DNA of 64,000 nt from Dipteris shenzhenensis (GCA_047967505.1 CM106539.1); one strand, 5' to 3'. Numbered from the stretch's first letter, positions 19,991-31,420 are shown. Translations and numbers: made by a program. The notes: generated by a model from the sequence alone, not told the origin.

Positions 19991-20826
19991 TTGGTTCGAC
20001 TTGTCTCTTGCCCCCAGATTTGCCCCTGCTCCCTGTATACCCATCCGTATAGTCCGTATGACCGTATGGACCTCTGTACGCTACCGTCGTACACCTTTCG
20101 TACAACCGTACACTCTGCTCCATACATTGTGTCCCGTACTCGCGTCGTCGTACAGCTACGTACCTTCTCTGTACATTGTACTTGCGTCGTACATCGTACT
20201 TGCTCCGTACGTTGTACTTACGCCATACATTGGACCTATGTCATACATCCGTACAAACGCATTTGTACCCTCCGTACATAACATATGTCCATACAGCTCG
20301 TACTTGTTCCGGGAATTCTGTACAGGTTTTGCACATGCGAAGCTATATATAGGACATTGACAAAATTTGGGCCTTTCAATACCTTTCACCTCCTTTGGTT
20401 GCAATTTCTTGCAAGAACACTAGAGTTTTGGGATTTGGTCTGCAATTTCTTGTTTGATTGCAGTACATTTGGGTCAGATTGCAGGATATTGAGTCACATT
20501 TGCAGGACATTGGGTTAGATTATAATACATTGGGTCACATTTGCAAAAATCTCAGCAAAATTTGGGGCTTTTCTGCATTTGCCCTCTTTTTGGCCTATTT
20601 GCCCTCCTTAAATTTGGGGCTTTTGCCAGATTTGCTGTTTTTTGCAGTGAACATTGCTTGACACAGTCACATGTGGGTCAACTTTGCATTTGCCCTTTGA
20701 TTTGGGTTGGAAATTTGTAGAACATTTACTTGCAAACATTTGCTGTCATTTTTGGACAGCCAGCTCTCTGCAGTGATAGCCTTGAGGCTTTTGTGTTTTG
20801 AGTTCTTTTCAGGTATCCCATTTGCA
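19991..20826 (+). other. Copia L leader, rich in GTAC words
   Basis: An 836-bp untranslated leader between PBS and gag. From about 20030 to 20300 it is dense in cgtac/gtaca words (a CGTACA-type degenerate repeat), and from about 20460 to 20560 it repeats gcaggacattgggt/cattgggtcacatttgca units. No protein is recognised. It may hold packaging or dimerisation signals; that is inference from position. Confidence 0.6.
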
Positions 20827-21733
20827 ATGGCTGGCAACAATCATGATCTATTTGGCATTCTTCGTGAAGATGATAAGTTGGATGGCACCAACTATCCGAT
20901 GTGGTCTTATCTCATGAAACATATTCTTGTTGCAAGGCATTCTTGGAATATTGTTTCTGAGATTGACGGCCAATGCTCTAGTGGCTGCCCCTACTGCTGG
21001 TCCCTCTGCAGAGGGTACTCCTGATGCCTTATCCTCTAGCACCCGTGCTGCTGCTCCAACTCAGGAACAATGAAGATGGGATGCAAGAGATGCAAATCCA
21101 CATTTCTGTATCGCTTTATCATGTAAGGGAATCATTATTCCACACATCCGGTCTTGCAGGACAGCAAAGGATGCTTGGGACAAATTGGCTTCTCTTTATC
21201 AGATTCGCAATGAGGCACGTGTTGCATATTTAAGAAGGCAATTGCAGGAAGTCAGTATGAATGAAGGTGATTCTATGGATGCATACTTGACAAAGGTCAA
21301 GGACCTCATGGAACAACTTGCTAATATTAATGAGGTGGTGCCAAATTCTCAGCTTGTCAGTACCACATTGAATGGACTGCTAGATACATATCAAGGGTTT
21401 GCTACAACCCTTCGATTAGTGGCCATGGGTAATCCAAACCACTACTCTTTTGATCAGCTAGTTACTTTGCTTTTGCAGGAAGAGCAAAGTCGTTCTAATA
21501 GACAAGCCATTATTCCTGATCATGCATTTGCTTCACAGCAGACAGGAGAGGCAAGGCTTCCAAGCCTATGGGCAAGCCTAAATATGGGCCTAGGAGTGGC
21601 AATTCCTCCAATGCATCTAAAAATACAGCAGATAAGTCAAAGAAGAAAAGATGCATTTATTGTCGCAAGCCTGGATATGACATTTCAAAATGCAGAACGC
21701 GCATTGCTTCGGAGAAAGAAAAAGCAGGATTGA
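20827..21733 (+). pseudogene. Copia L gag relic
   Basis: Start MAGNNHDLFGILREDDKL with the gag signature LDGTNYPMWSYLMKHIL. A frameshift near 20968 and a TGA at about 21071 break the frame. It then reads KDAWDKLASLYQIRNEARVA, DAYLTKVKDLMEQLANINE and FDQLVTLLLQEEQSR, the usual UBN2-type gag order. The zinc knuckle C-I-Y-C-R-K-P-G-Y-D-I-S-K-C (21652-21693) has Tyr in place of the conserved His. Confidence 0.88.
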
Positions 21734-22923
21734 CAGTCAATGCCTCACATGCAATTGAATCCCACGAGCCAGCAGATGCTTCACATACACCTGCTCTCCA
21801 GGATGATTGGGCATGGGCTGTCCATTGCTCCTTTGATCCCTCCCAAGTTGATGCATTCTTTGATGCTCAGTCTTGGTATTTTGATAGTGGTGCTTCCAAG
21901 CAGGTCACATCTTGCAGACAGTCGTTTCATTCCTTAGCTGGCGCACCTCGTGGGAGAACTGTTACATGTGCGAACAATGCCTCCTATGCTGTAAAAGGAA
22001 TTGGAGATGTGCAGCTCACATCCATTACAAGCCATCCTGTCACTCTGACTAATGTTCTTTTCGTGCCTGGAATAGAAGTCAACTTGATTTTAATTTCAGC
22101 AATTGCCACTTCAGGTTTTTGAGTGATTTTCGATGGATACAGATGCCTAGTATATGATCTTTATGATGACAATGCCATAGTTCTCACTGGCACTTTGAAA
22201 AAGGGCCTTTATCACCTTGATGATAACTCAGCTGCACTCTCTATTGAAGCATTTGTTATTTCAGATTCACAGCTTGCTGAAACTCATCTTTGGCATGAGA
22301 GAATGCTCACACAGTTTCCAAACATGTGTGTGAGGGTTGTCTTTTGTGTAAGATGCATCGGTTTCCTTTTCAAAAGAATTGTCCAAAACTCTCACAAAGG
22401 AAATTGCAGCTAGTGCACAGTGATGTCTATGGCCCAATGAGGACAAATGCCATTGGTGGGTACAAATATTTCATGACTCTCATTGATGACTTCACAAGAT
22501 ATTGCTGGGTATATGCTTTAAAAGCCAAATCTGAAGTGTTCTCATGCTTTCAGAGGTGGCTGAATATGGTTGAGAATGAATCAGGATGCAAGCTTGTCAC
22601 CCTCAACACAGATAGGGGGGGAGTATATGTCAAAGGAGTTTGATGCATTTATGCCTTCACGGGGCATTGTTCACTCATGTACTACTCCTTATACTGCTCA
22701 GCATAATCCTGTTCCTGAAAGGAAGAACAGGTCCACTATGGAGATGGCCAGATGCATGCATAAGGCTAAGTCCTTGCCCAATAAATTTTGGCTTGATGCA
22801 GTAATGTGTGCCAACTATGTGCTGAATAGATCACCTACAAGGGCATTGAAGACTGCTACACCTTATGAAGCATGGAAAGGCAGGAAGCCTTCACTTTCAT
22901 GTACCATCTCAGCTGAGACATAA
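21734..22923 (+). pseudogene. Copia L protease and integrase relic
   Basis: The aspartic protease active site WYFDSGASK is at about 21873-21899 and LTNVLFVPGIEVNLI about 150 bases later. The GAG-pre-integrase region (LYHLDDN, ETHLWHERM) has lost its HHCC core. Integrase core motifs remain: LVHSDVYGPM (first D, about 22412), LIDDFTRYCWVYALK, TDRGG (about 22610, with an extra G that shifts frame), and GIVHSCTTPYTAQHNPVPERKN, FWLDAVMCANYVLNRSPT. Stops and shifts occur throughout. Confidence 0.88.
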
Positions 22924-23429
22924 GCTTGATGACAAGGCAATCAAATGCATATTTATTGGTTACAGCTAGGAGAGGAGAGGGTATAGGTTATACCAACTAA
23001 ATACTGGGAAGATTATTGTCAGTAGAGAAGTAATCTTTGTTGAACATTCGGCTTTTCCTCTTGTGGACTGCAAAGCTAAGCCAGAATTTGACATGTTTGA
23101 TGCCTCTGACTCTTGGTCACCTCTTCCTTCCTCAAAGGGGGACTTTGACTAGCAACATGAGCCTCCTGCAGGCCCTCCAACAAGCAATGCTCAACCTATA
23201 CCCATGCTGATTTGCAGGTTTCTCTTCCAGCACAAAATGATCCCACTATTCATGATGCAGTGATTGAAGAAAGAGCTGTCGATAGACAACAAAGGCAAGT
23301 TCCCAGATGGCTTCTTGATACATTGAGGGACAGCAAACAAGATCAGCCTTTTGCTTCCCGGACAAGATCAGGGAATAGACAAATGCATGGTCACTTCTTG
23401 AGTTTGCACTCCTTGCTACAGCTTGCAAT

Positions 23430-24922
23430 GAAGAGCCTTTGTGTCATAAGGATGCTTTTGATAGCAAAGAGTGGATGGATGCAATGAGAGCTGAGTTACA
23501 ATCCATTGCCAAAAATGACACATGGGAATTAGTAGATCTCCCTCCCGGCAAGCATGCCATTGGTACCTGGTGGGTCTACAAATTTAAAAAAAAATCTGAT
23601 GGCAGTATAGATCGACACAAAGCGCGTCTTGTTGCAAAAGGGTATGCCCAACAATAAGGCATTGACTTTGAGAGACCTTTTCTACCACATCCAGGATTAC
23701 TACTATTAGATGTGTTATTGCCATTGCAGCCCATCACCATTGGCAAGTGCACCAGCTTGACATCAAGACTGCTTTTCTTCATGGGGATACGCAAGAAGAA
23801 GTTTATGTAACACAACCTTTTGGCTTTGATGTTGTTAATTCTGAAAACAAGGTATGCCGGCTTAGATAAGCCCTTTATGGTTTGAAGCAGGCACCCAGGG
23901 CATGGTATGCCAAAATTCATGCACACTTACTATCCCTTGGTTTTCAGAATAGCCCCACAGAGCCCACTCTTTATGTCCGTGGGAGTGGATCTGATTTTTT
24001 ACTGCTGATTTTATAGGTGGATGATATGCTAATCACGGGCCCAGATACTCAGCATATTGCAGCTTTGAAGGCTGATTTGCAGCAGGCTTTTGAAATGTCA
24101 GACATGGGACAGCTACACTATTATTTGGGCATTCAGTTTGCTCATGTTGAGGGGGGTATCATGATGTTACAGTCCAAGTATATTGGACAGCTCCTTGATT
24201 GTTTTCAGTTTGAGGATTGCAAGCCAATCTCTACTCCAGTGGACCTTGGCTTCAAATTTTTAGCTCATGATGGGAGCCCACCATGTGATATCACCCTTTA
24301 CCAGCAGACTGTTGGATGTCTCGTTTACTTATGTCACACCAGACCTGACTTACAATATGCAGTATCTCAGCTCAGCAGGTTCATGCACATGCCCAGTTCA
24401 CAGCATTGGCAGGCAGTGAAGAGAGTCTTCAGATATCTCAGAGGCACTCATGATTTAGCCCTCTTCTATGGTGATCAGGGTTCACTTATCATGCATGCTT
24501 ACACGGATAGTGATTGGGCAGGTTGTTTCGACACCAGAGTGTCACATACCGGCAATTCTTTTTTGCTTGGCAGTTCATGTATCTCTTGGCTCAGCAAGAA
24601 GGAACCAACAGTTGCCACATCTAGCTGTGAGGGTGAGTGCAGGGCAGCCTTCACTGCTACAGTAGAGTGTGTGTGGTTTCGACAGCTACTTACAGATCTT
24701 GGTATTCGCCAGACATCCTCCACTATGGTCTACATTGACAGCCAAAGTGCTTTGGCCATTGCGCGTAACCCAGTGTTTCATGCACGTACCAAGCACATTG
24801 AAGTTCACTATCATTATGTTTCAGAGCAGTTGTCAGCGGGAGACATAGAGTTGTCCTACCTTCCCACAGAGGACACCATAGCAGATATGTTTACAAAGGC
24901 ACTTCCTCGTCCCAAGTTCTAA
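23430..24922 (+). pseudogene. Copia L reverse transcriptase and RNase H relic
   Basis: RT begins DAMRAELQSIAKNDTWELVDLP, KFKKKSDGSIDRHKARLVAKGYAQQ, then TAA. After a shifted stretch the active-site YVDD is destroyed: a TAG (24014-24016) replaces the Tyr codon directly before VDDMLITG. From there 301 residues are open: LHYYLGIQF, TRPDLQYAVSQLSRFM, RNase H YTDSDWAGCFD (about 24500), and HIEVHYHYVSEQL, TEDTIADMFTKALPRPKF at the end. Long intactness of RNase H beside a broken RT suggests piecemeal decay. Confidence 0.92.
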
Positions 24923-25079
24923 GTCTTCTGACGGGGTTTACACTTGGTTCCCTTTGTTACATGATCTGACATCCCTTGTACATTCATAGGTGGCTATATC
25001 CTTTTGGATGAACATGTGCCACCGTGACGAGAAAATACCAAGTATTCTGAGACGTTTCTAGAATACTTCAGCCCATACC

Positions 25080-25092
25080 ATGGAGGGGGGTT
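25080..25092 (+). promoter_or_regulatory. Copia L polypurine tract
   Basis: atggaggggggtt immediately precedes the 3' LTR. The same tract, reverse-complemented, lies at about 50609-50621 before the LTR of copia M, showing one family. Confidence 0.85.
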
Positions 25093-25352
25093 TGTAGGCC
25101 ATCTTCTACCAGTTCTAGTGATGCCCTATGGGCCCTGGTATGTGTCTTGTAGGCATAGTTATAAGCACTCTAGTGTTTTAGTGCCTTTTATGCCACATAG
25201 GACATTTAGTCCTATGTGACACCTAGGACACTTAGTCCTAGGGTCTACCTTCAAGTACATTGTACTTTCTTTTCTCCAATCTAGTTGACGTGACAGTTGA
25301 TATCCATCGACTCTTGAATCTTGTACTCGCTCTTTCGTTTATCGATCCTACA
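25093..25352 (+). repeat. Copia L 3' LTR (260 bp)
   Basis: tgtaggcc...cctaca with canonical TG/CA ends. It aligns with 19751-19977 and contains the fuller version of the repeated tagtccta segment. Confidence 0.93.
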
Positions 25353-25409
25353 TTTTCTTCTATCCCATCCACCTTCTCTTTCAGGTCATCATCCTCTTCA
25401 CTCTGACAT

Positions 25410-26140
25410 GGCGACTTTGTTTGAGACGGCAGAGAATAAGACTAGAATTCTAGTGTTGCCCACGTTCTTAGTTGACCGGCTCAATTACGGCATTTGGTGG
25501 GTGATGATGGAGTCTGTGTTACAGTCATAGGACATGGCAGATTTCGTCTTGCAAGGTGTTGCCTGACCAGATCCCCTGGTGAGGGACCTTGGCATCCTGA
25601 AGTAGGAGTTTGAGAGATCATTTATCTGCCTTATCTGTACGCCTCAGGTGATTAATCATGTGAAGCACATTTCAGTGGCCAAAAGTTATGGGAGCATTTG
25701 GCGTCCATGTATAATCGACCTCTCCCATGAAGAGGGTTTCACTGGAGGTCCAGATGAGGTTGTTGGATCTTCATCAATGTGGGAACACATCAACAAGTTA
25801 CATGAACTTCGCAGGAGATCCTCTAGGCATGGAAGCATATTTCATTAGAGGACATGGCCATTACTCAATTGCCCCAGTTATCCTCTCAGTACGGGGCCTT
25901 CTATTCATCCCTTATCACCAATGGTAGGGTGAATGAGTTGACCTGGGAGGAATTGGTCCCCATGGTTCTTGACCAAGAGGAGCGCTTCGTCGATCGTACC
26001 TATGATAGTCAACCAGGGCTTTGACAGCTCTTCAGAAAGGTAGAAAGCAATTGATAGCTAAGGAAGGCGAAGTTCTCAAGGCATGCCATACGTGTAACTG
26101 ATGTGGCCAGAAAGGTCATTATTGGCGTTAGTGGCACTTG
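25410..26140 (+). pseudogene. Element K gag relic
   Basis: ATG 25410 opens MATLFETAENKTRILVLPTF, with VDRLNYGIWWVMMESVLQS in the place of the copia-gag NYxxW motif. Later pieces in other frames include VSLEVQMRLLDLHQCGNTST, QLSSQYGAFYSSLITNGRVN, ELTWEELVPMVLDQEERF and a zinc knuckle ending C-G-Q-K-G-H-Y-W-R near 26100 (a stop lies inside it). Several stops and frameshifts. No protease or pol coding follows. Confidence 0.65.
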
Positions 26141-26950
26141 GCAGGTGCTGCCAGCAAGCTTTCTGGTTCCAGATGGAGGATTGCTTGCTTCTCTGTGGCA
26201 GATGGACCTGCCGATCAGGTACACCGAGCAGGGAGTCATTTATCGAGGTAGGCTTTCAGGCAGGACCTCGAGCCACGAGGAGTTGTTCCTGCTAACTCAG
26301 GTGGCGGTATGTTACCGGTTTGTATTATGTTTGGATGTTATGACCTGGTAGATCCAAGAGGGGGTCTCCTAGTGTTCTGTTGCAGCTATTGTCTGATGTT
26401 GCTGGAGATCAGGATGGGTAAGTAGATTGCCAGTGCGGGAACCTTGACACAGTTGATTGATCCTTGTGAGCTGTTATATGCCCGTTGCCATTGGAGCTTT
26501 GAAGTTCATTGATCTGGCGATAGTATTCCAATTTGGACTTAAGAGGGGGATTCAGAGGGAGCTATCTAGCTCTGCGATACAGGTGCCCATGCAAGGAAAC
26601 AAACCTTGCACCGGAGGCAGTATCAGTTGCATTATTGTTCTAGGATCCTCTGTTGGAGTGATGTACCAGTACCAGCAGTTGGATTATTGTAACAGATGAC
26701 CCAGTGTATCATTACTAGATCAGATGAGTGTATCTAGCACTTGCAGCCTAGGAGCAACAGTTCCAGGTTTCCAGTGATTGTGTTGAGGCTATTCGTGCCG
26801 CGAGGGGGCTTCTTCGACAGTACCTGTGGCAGTCTTTAGCGGTGGAGCATCACACGACGGATTCCTCCAGTTGTTCCAGCGGCATACCCTGAAGTAGGTT
26901 AGAGTGGCTGTCCCGGGCCTCTTGCACGTTGCCACGAAGACAATGGAGGT
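26141..26950 (+). other. Element K post-gag region, no recognisable coding
   Basis: About 0.8 kb between the gag zinc knuckle and the polypurine tract. I see no protease DSGA, integrase or RT motif in any frame. It may be decayed pol beyond recognition or the non-coding filler of a gag-only element. Confidence 0.5.
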
Positions 26951-26962
26951 TCCTAGGAGGGG
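26950..26962 (+). promoter_or_regulatory. Element K polypurine tract
   Basis: ttcctaggagggg directly before TGTGGAGG of the 3' LTR. Confidence 0.65.
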
Positions 26963-27555
26963 TGTGGAGGAGCGTGGCCAGATTTGCCCTGAGGGGCTGC
27001 ATGGTTGTGACCTTATAGGTGCCCTACATGAGGGCTGGAGAGTAGAGGGTGGGCCGACCTGCAGGTCGGTCACCTTGGCTACAGTCAGCCCCACTTTGGG
27101 GGGATGTGTGCCCTCTCTATAGGGTCATATGCAGCCCTAGCAGTGGGTTGGCCCACACTTGCTGGTCGGCCCCCTAGGAGCCCTTTTGTAGGGCTCTGTG
27201 CCCAGCCCTATGTGCTGCAGTCGGCCCACCTACCAGCAAGAGTCGGCCCTAGCCTAGTAGCACCTTGGCAGAGGAGCAGAGCCAGCCCAGTCTTGCACTT
27301 GAGGAGCAGGGTAGTGGAGCAATTCATCCACTTCCTAGCGCTCCCTTCCTCTTGGTTGTTGAGCTGTGTGTTGTGAGCTCTCGAGCAGCCTGTTGTTTCT
27401 GAGGTTTTCCCCTAGTTGTAGCGGGGTTTTCTCTAGAGATCACTTGCAGTTCTCCTGTGCCTTTCTCTCTCCTTTCTCTCCTTCTCAATGTGTGTGTGTG
27501 AGGCATTCTATCTCTCTCTCTCTCTCTTCTGTTCATTTCCGCTGCACTTCTCACA
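26963..27555 (+). repeat. Element K 3' LTR (593 bp)
   Basis: It begins tgtggaggagcgtggccaga and ends cacttctcaca, with the uninterrupted CT-rich segment that shows where LINE-B entered the 5' copy. Contains tgtgtgtgtg and (TC)n microsatellites near the 3' end. Confidence 0.9.
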
Positions 27556-27602
27556 GGAACAGGATGGATATTCATCCAAAAATGACGATTTCTTCTGCAG
27601 CA

Positions 27603-28470
27603 AGTCGGGGAAGAGTAAAACAGCCACTAAACCAGTAGTAGGTGCTCCGAAACACTTTCAAAGAGGTCTGAAAATGACTGTTTTAGGTCTGCACCGACAG
27701 TAGGTGATGAAACCGTACCCAAACAGCAGAAAATGCTATTCCAACATCTCAAAACTGCTCCAAAAATAGCACAAAGCAGTTGAGCTTCTTCACAAGAGCT
27801 CCAACTGGAACAAGCTTCTAGAAGGTCTCCATGCCAGAAACAATGTCCCCAATGCGAAACAGTAAAGAACAGGTTCGCCCAAGTTTAGAAGAGCTCCAAG
27901 TGACCTCTGACAGAGGTGGCCAGCCTTGGAAAATGTGCAGACAGGAAAAAACTAGATTGCCAGCATCAGAAATGCGTCGAAATCAACACCAGAGAGGTTT
28001 CCCAGCTTGTAGAACTGCACAGGAGGTGGCGCCCTGCTCGGAAACAGGTCGGGGAAGAGTAAAAACCAGTAGTAGGTGCTCCGAAACACTTTCAAAGAGG
28101 TCTGAAAATGACTGTTGTAGGTCTGCACCGACAGAAGCTGCCGAAACCATACCAAAGCAGCAGAAAATGCTATTCCAACAGCTTAAAACTGCTCCAAAAA
28201 TAGTTCAAAGCAGTTGAACTTCTTCACAACAGTTCCAACAGGCCTGGAACAAGCTTCTAGAAGGTCTTCCTGCCAGAACCAATGTCTCCTGAAACAGTAA
28301 AGAACAGGTTCGCCCACGTTTAGAAGAGCTCCAAGCAATCTCTGACAGAGGCAGCCAGCCTTGGAGAGTGCAGACAAAAAAACTAGATCACCAGCACCAG
28401 AAATGCGTCGAAATCAACACCAGAGAGGTTTTCCAGCTTGTAGAACTGCACAAGAGGTGGCACCCTGCTC
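27603..28470 (-). repeat. Two-copy tandem repeat (about 445 and 423 bp) in the leader of copia F
   Basis: gtcggggaagagtaaaa at 27603 recurs at 28048, and the following about 420 bases align closely, including gtaggtgctccgaaacactt, gaaggtct.cctgccaga and the end cctgctcggaaacag. The array lies between the PBS of copia F (28730-28741, minus) and its truncated interior, so it is leader sequence. Short minus-strand ORFs are present but match nothing known. Confidence 0.85.
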
Positions 28471-28729
28471 GGAAACAGCAGTAAGAGGTCGTGGCTGGTC
28501 CAAAACAGGTCAAAATTAGAACAAATCGCTCCACATAGTAGCCGCCCACTCAGAAAATAGTAGTAGAACTTCTCTAGAAGTGGCATACCCAGTCAAGAGA
28601 ATGTGTAGGAAGCAAAAAAGAGCTTTTCTGCAATAGTTTTCGTGATGGAACGTGAGATTCTTTGCGATGGAATTGATCCACCGGGCTCGGGCAAGCACGG
28701 GGAGGTGTTGGGAGGCAAGGAGCAGCCTA

Positions 28730-28741
28730 CTCTGATACCAA
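28730..28741 (-). promoter_or_regulatory. Copia F primer-binding site (tRNA-iMet type)
   Basis: The complement of tggtatcagagt (12 bases, one off the consensus at the last position) read on the minus strand, one or two bases after an LTR end CCAACA. It fixes the orientation of the truncated element. Confidence 0.8.
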
Positions 28742-28742
28742 T

Positions 28743-29100
28743 GTTGGAAAATGGAGAGAGGGTTTGAGGATAACACAAGTGGGAGCAAGCTGTATTGACA
28801 ATTCAACAACACACAATGAGAAACTACACTAGGGTAGTCACACAGACAAAACCATAAAATGGACTGTAACTGTCTCAATAGACGTGTTGATTGACTCAAC
28901 CACAAAGTCAACCACTAACTATGGGTATGGGTGAAAAATCTTATAAAGCGAAAAAGTGTCCCTAGCCCTTATTATATTGGCCACTGCCTTAGAGATTAAT
29001 ATTTCTAATAGTCGGCTAGGGACAGAAGAGATTAATTCAGCCAATAGTGGCTTTGGCTCTGGTGAGGAAGGAAATCAACAATAGAGGGCTGCTGATGCTC
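28743..29100 (-). repeat. Copia F 5' LTR, far boundary uncertain
   Basis: On the minus strand the LTR ends ...cattttccaaca beside the PBS. The other end must lie near 29050-29100, where LINE-like sequence begins, but no second LTR copy exists in the window to fix it. A TATA-like aagattttt/cttataaagcg region is near 28950. Element F is otherwise only a leader: at 27556 it stops against the K 3' LTR. Confidence 0.55.
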
Positions 29101-29654
29101 AGCTTGATCAGTTTGTTTGGGCCCTCTCTTCTCGTCTGTGGTCTTAGGTAGCTCGTCATCTAGCGAGCACCACTGCCACTCTAGTAGTGTGTCTCCCCGA
29201 GTAGAAGAGTAAAGCGGAGATAATTGTGGTTCTCATGTGTGGGTAAACTCAAGGGTGAGTGAACCGTTTTGTGCTCTTTGGCTTCCTTGTTGCCTCTAGC
29301 TTTGGTCATTGTTATGGAAGAAGTCTATGTTTGTCCTCTGGCTAGACTCTGACGGGCCCTCATGGTCTCGTCTTAAAATCGAAGGATTTTGGTCTGTATG
29401 TTGCTAGGCCTTGAGTAGGAAAAGATCTTCAAAGAAATTTGAGAGTGGTCAAAGCCCCTTAAATACATAGTAATGCTATCCACGGTTCTGATAGTACAAA
29501 GGGCATTTGAATGCAAAGTGCTCCTTTGTCTCAACCTTCTGCATGCTGCATAGAGTGCAGAGCGGGCATGGGGTGCCTTGTGGTTGTCCTATTTCAACAC
29601 GTGTAGGTGAGAGGATACTTATAATTGCCCAATCGCGATCTTCAAGGCATATGG
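29100..29654 (-). pseudogene. CTTT-type LINE relic, ORF2 3' part, downstream half
   Basis: Read on the minus strand from 29654, it gives LEDRDWAIISIL, TRVEIGQPQGTPCPLCTLC and KVETKEHFAFKCPLYY, a zf-RVT cysteine region paralleling LINE-C at about 56400-56500 (ICILCNCQEVESEEH). Its upstream half lies at 39771-40229; the two halves are separated by copia D with a tatgg duplication. Stops are frequent. Confidence 0.65.
29650..29654 (+). repeat. Copia D target-site duplication, left copy
   Basis: tatgg flanks the 3' LTR end here and recurs at 39771-39775 after the 5' LTR; LINE sequence is continuous across the site once the copia is removed. Confidence 0.8.
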
Positions 29655-29802
29655 TGACAAAATATGAAGAGGGGAGAGGAGAAGAGTGGAGATGAGGAGA
29701 GAGGGCACAGCTAGAGAGCACACTACAAATGACTAACTGTACACTAGATTTAGTTGAAAAAATAGAATATATACAAACCCTTTTAGGGTTAGGATTAGGG
29801 GA
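29655..29802 (-). repeat. Copia D 3' LTR, partial (148 bp)
   Basis: From tgacaaaatatgaagagg to aggattagggga, it aligns with 39508-39660 with few changes. The rest of the LTR is replaced at 29803 by the gypsy LTR start. Confidence 0.9.
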
Positions 29803-31420
29803 TGTCACGGGGGCGTGAAATTCTAAGTACTTTAATGTACTACAAGACCGTGACAACTTTGGTTTTAAAAGTCCAAGCATGGGCTTAATAATGTGTAATT
29901 AAACGCGGCATGGTGCCTAGTACATAAGCGTAATTAATCCCTAGGCCCAAAGGCATTCCAAGGAATTAAAAGAGTGGTTGTTGGGAAATGATGATGTGGC
30001 ATTTTTAATGGGCCCCCTAAAGGGCCATGTACCTTCAGTGGCCCCCCTAGACTTCCAGGTGGCTCTAGTGCCTTCTACATGCTCCTTTGCCATTCCTGGG
30101 GCCTTCTAAAATTCACATGTGTGGTTTTCTCTCTCATCTTCTCCCTTTGTTGAGATTTTGGACTGGTTTTTCAGCCTCCTTCAGCTGAATTCCGTTTTTC
30201 TTCATAACTCCTCACCCGTTCGGATTCCTCGACTTCCGTTCGGCCCGATGGCTTCCCCTCTGCCTCCCCTTCGTAGTGATATGCTTTTCCCTCGGTGCGT
30301 TTGGTAGAACGGGCAGAGCTGAGCACATCTTTTGCTGGTCGAATTTGCAAAAGTGGCTTTTTTTGGACCTTTTTGCTTCTACCGCCTCCTGGGCCTCTCC
30401 TCTTGCAAAGCTACAGCTTTCTGTTGAATTTTGAGTGATCCCACGCGCTGGTTGACTGGTTTTTCTCAGTTTTGGAGGACTTTCCGGCGATGAAACTTCT
30501 CCAAAACCTTCTCAATGCATTCCTCTATGAAGCACGCTTCTTTTGAGCCCAAGAACTTCCTCGTCTTCGTGACAGAAGTGCTTCTTTTCGCATTTTTCAG
30601 TGGAATTCTTGCTGGTCGGCTCTTGTAAATGCTCTTTCTTCATGCCTTTGCACTCCTCTTTGGCTGAGAATGCAATTGGGCATTGGCTACTATGTCCTCT
30701 TGGCGATTGAGGACTTGGTTCGAGTTTTCAGGGCTTGGTGAGTTGTGATTTTGCTACTGCAATTTCTTTTTGCCATAAGCTATTGGTTGGCCTCGTGTGC
30801 CGCCTCTTTCTCGGCTCATAGGTGCCCAGGCAGTGCTACATGAGTCATTCTTTGGTTGGGTACTTTGCTGATTTTATTTTGGAGCTTTGAAAAGCTTTGT
30901 GAATACCATTTGGAAACCACTCAAAGAAAGTGCAGCTGGGGTGCAGTGTGATTGCATCTGGACAGCCAATGGAATTGCACTCGGAAAAGAGAATGCCTTT
31001 GGGTTGAGCCTATGGGTTAAGTGCACTTATGTGATGGTGTTCTATGCTTGAAAGCCTTGCGAACGCTTAGTGAATTGGGGCTGCGTGCTCAGTTGCAAGG
31101 AAGGTCTCCCAGATGCAACTTGTAATCATTTCACTGTGAAATATAAAGAAATACGGAAAGGGGCGCCACGGTGTTTGGGTCCAATCGGGTGCACTTGTCT
31201 ATGTTTGTTGAGCAGGGGCATTCTAGCCTCCATCCCTTTTTTAGTGGTTTTGTTTGTGAACAAATGGGTAAATGCCAAATGGTGATCATGCAATGGTTAA
31301 TGGTTGTGATATAATCTTTGTGAGCTGTAAATAAGTGCTGAAGTGATTAAAGGTTTAGTTTCACTGCCCTCTGAATGATTAGAGGCCGGTTTCATTGGTT
31401 CCATTGTCGGGACACCACAC
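29803..31420 (+). repeat. Gypsy 5' LTR (3' boundary approximate)
   Basis: It begins tgtcacgggggcgtgaaatt; its end is placed near 31420 only because a CACACA-type end precedes the gag leader there. No second LTR is present for comparison. No coding of note is seen apart from chance ORFs. Confidence 0.55.

Larger units (their letters stand above)
19751..25352 (+). mobile_element. Copia element L, complete but inactive (5.6 kb)
   Basis: Both LTRs, PBS, gag, protease, integrase, RT, RNase H and polypurine tract are present in copia order. It is inserted in the body of element K. The bases before the 5' LTR (ttttt) and after the 3' LTR (ttttc) could be a one-mismatch 5-bp TSD. Multiple stops and frameshifts, and a 5' LTR shorter than the 3' LTR by about 33 bp, show age. 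Confidence 0.92.
14472..27555 (+). mobile_element. LTR retroelement K, gag-only, carrying two nested insertions
   Basis: LTRs (TGTGGAGG...TCACA) lie at 14472-19468 (split) and 26963-27555. A tRNA-iMet PBS follows the 5' LTR directly and a purine tract precedes the 3' LTR. After removing LINE-B (in the 5' LTR) and copia L (internal), the internal region is only about 1.9 kb and contains a decayed copia-type gag with a zinc knuckle, but no recognisable protease, integrase or RT. This fits a non-autonomous, TR-GAG-like element. No TSD is apparent: bases left of the 5' LTR (tccgg) and right of the 3' LTR (ggaac) differ. Confidence 0.8.
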
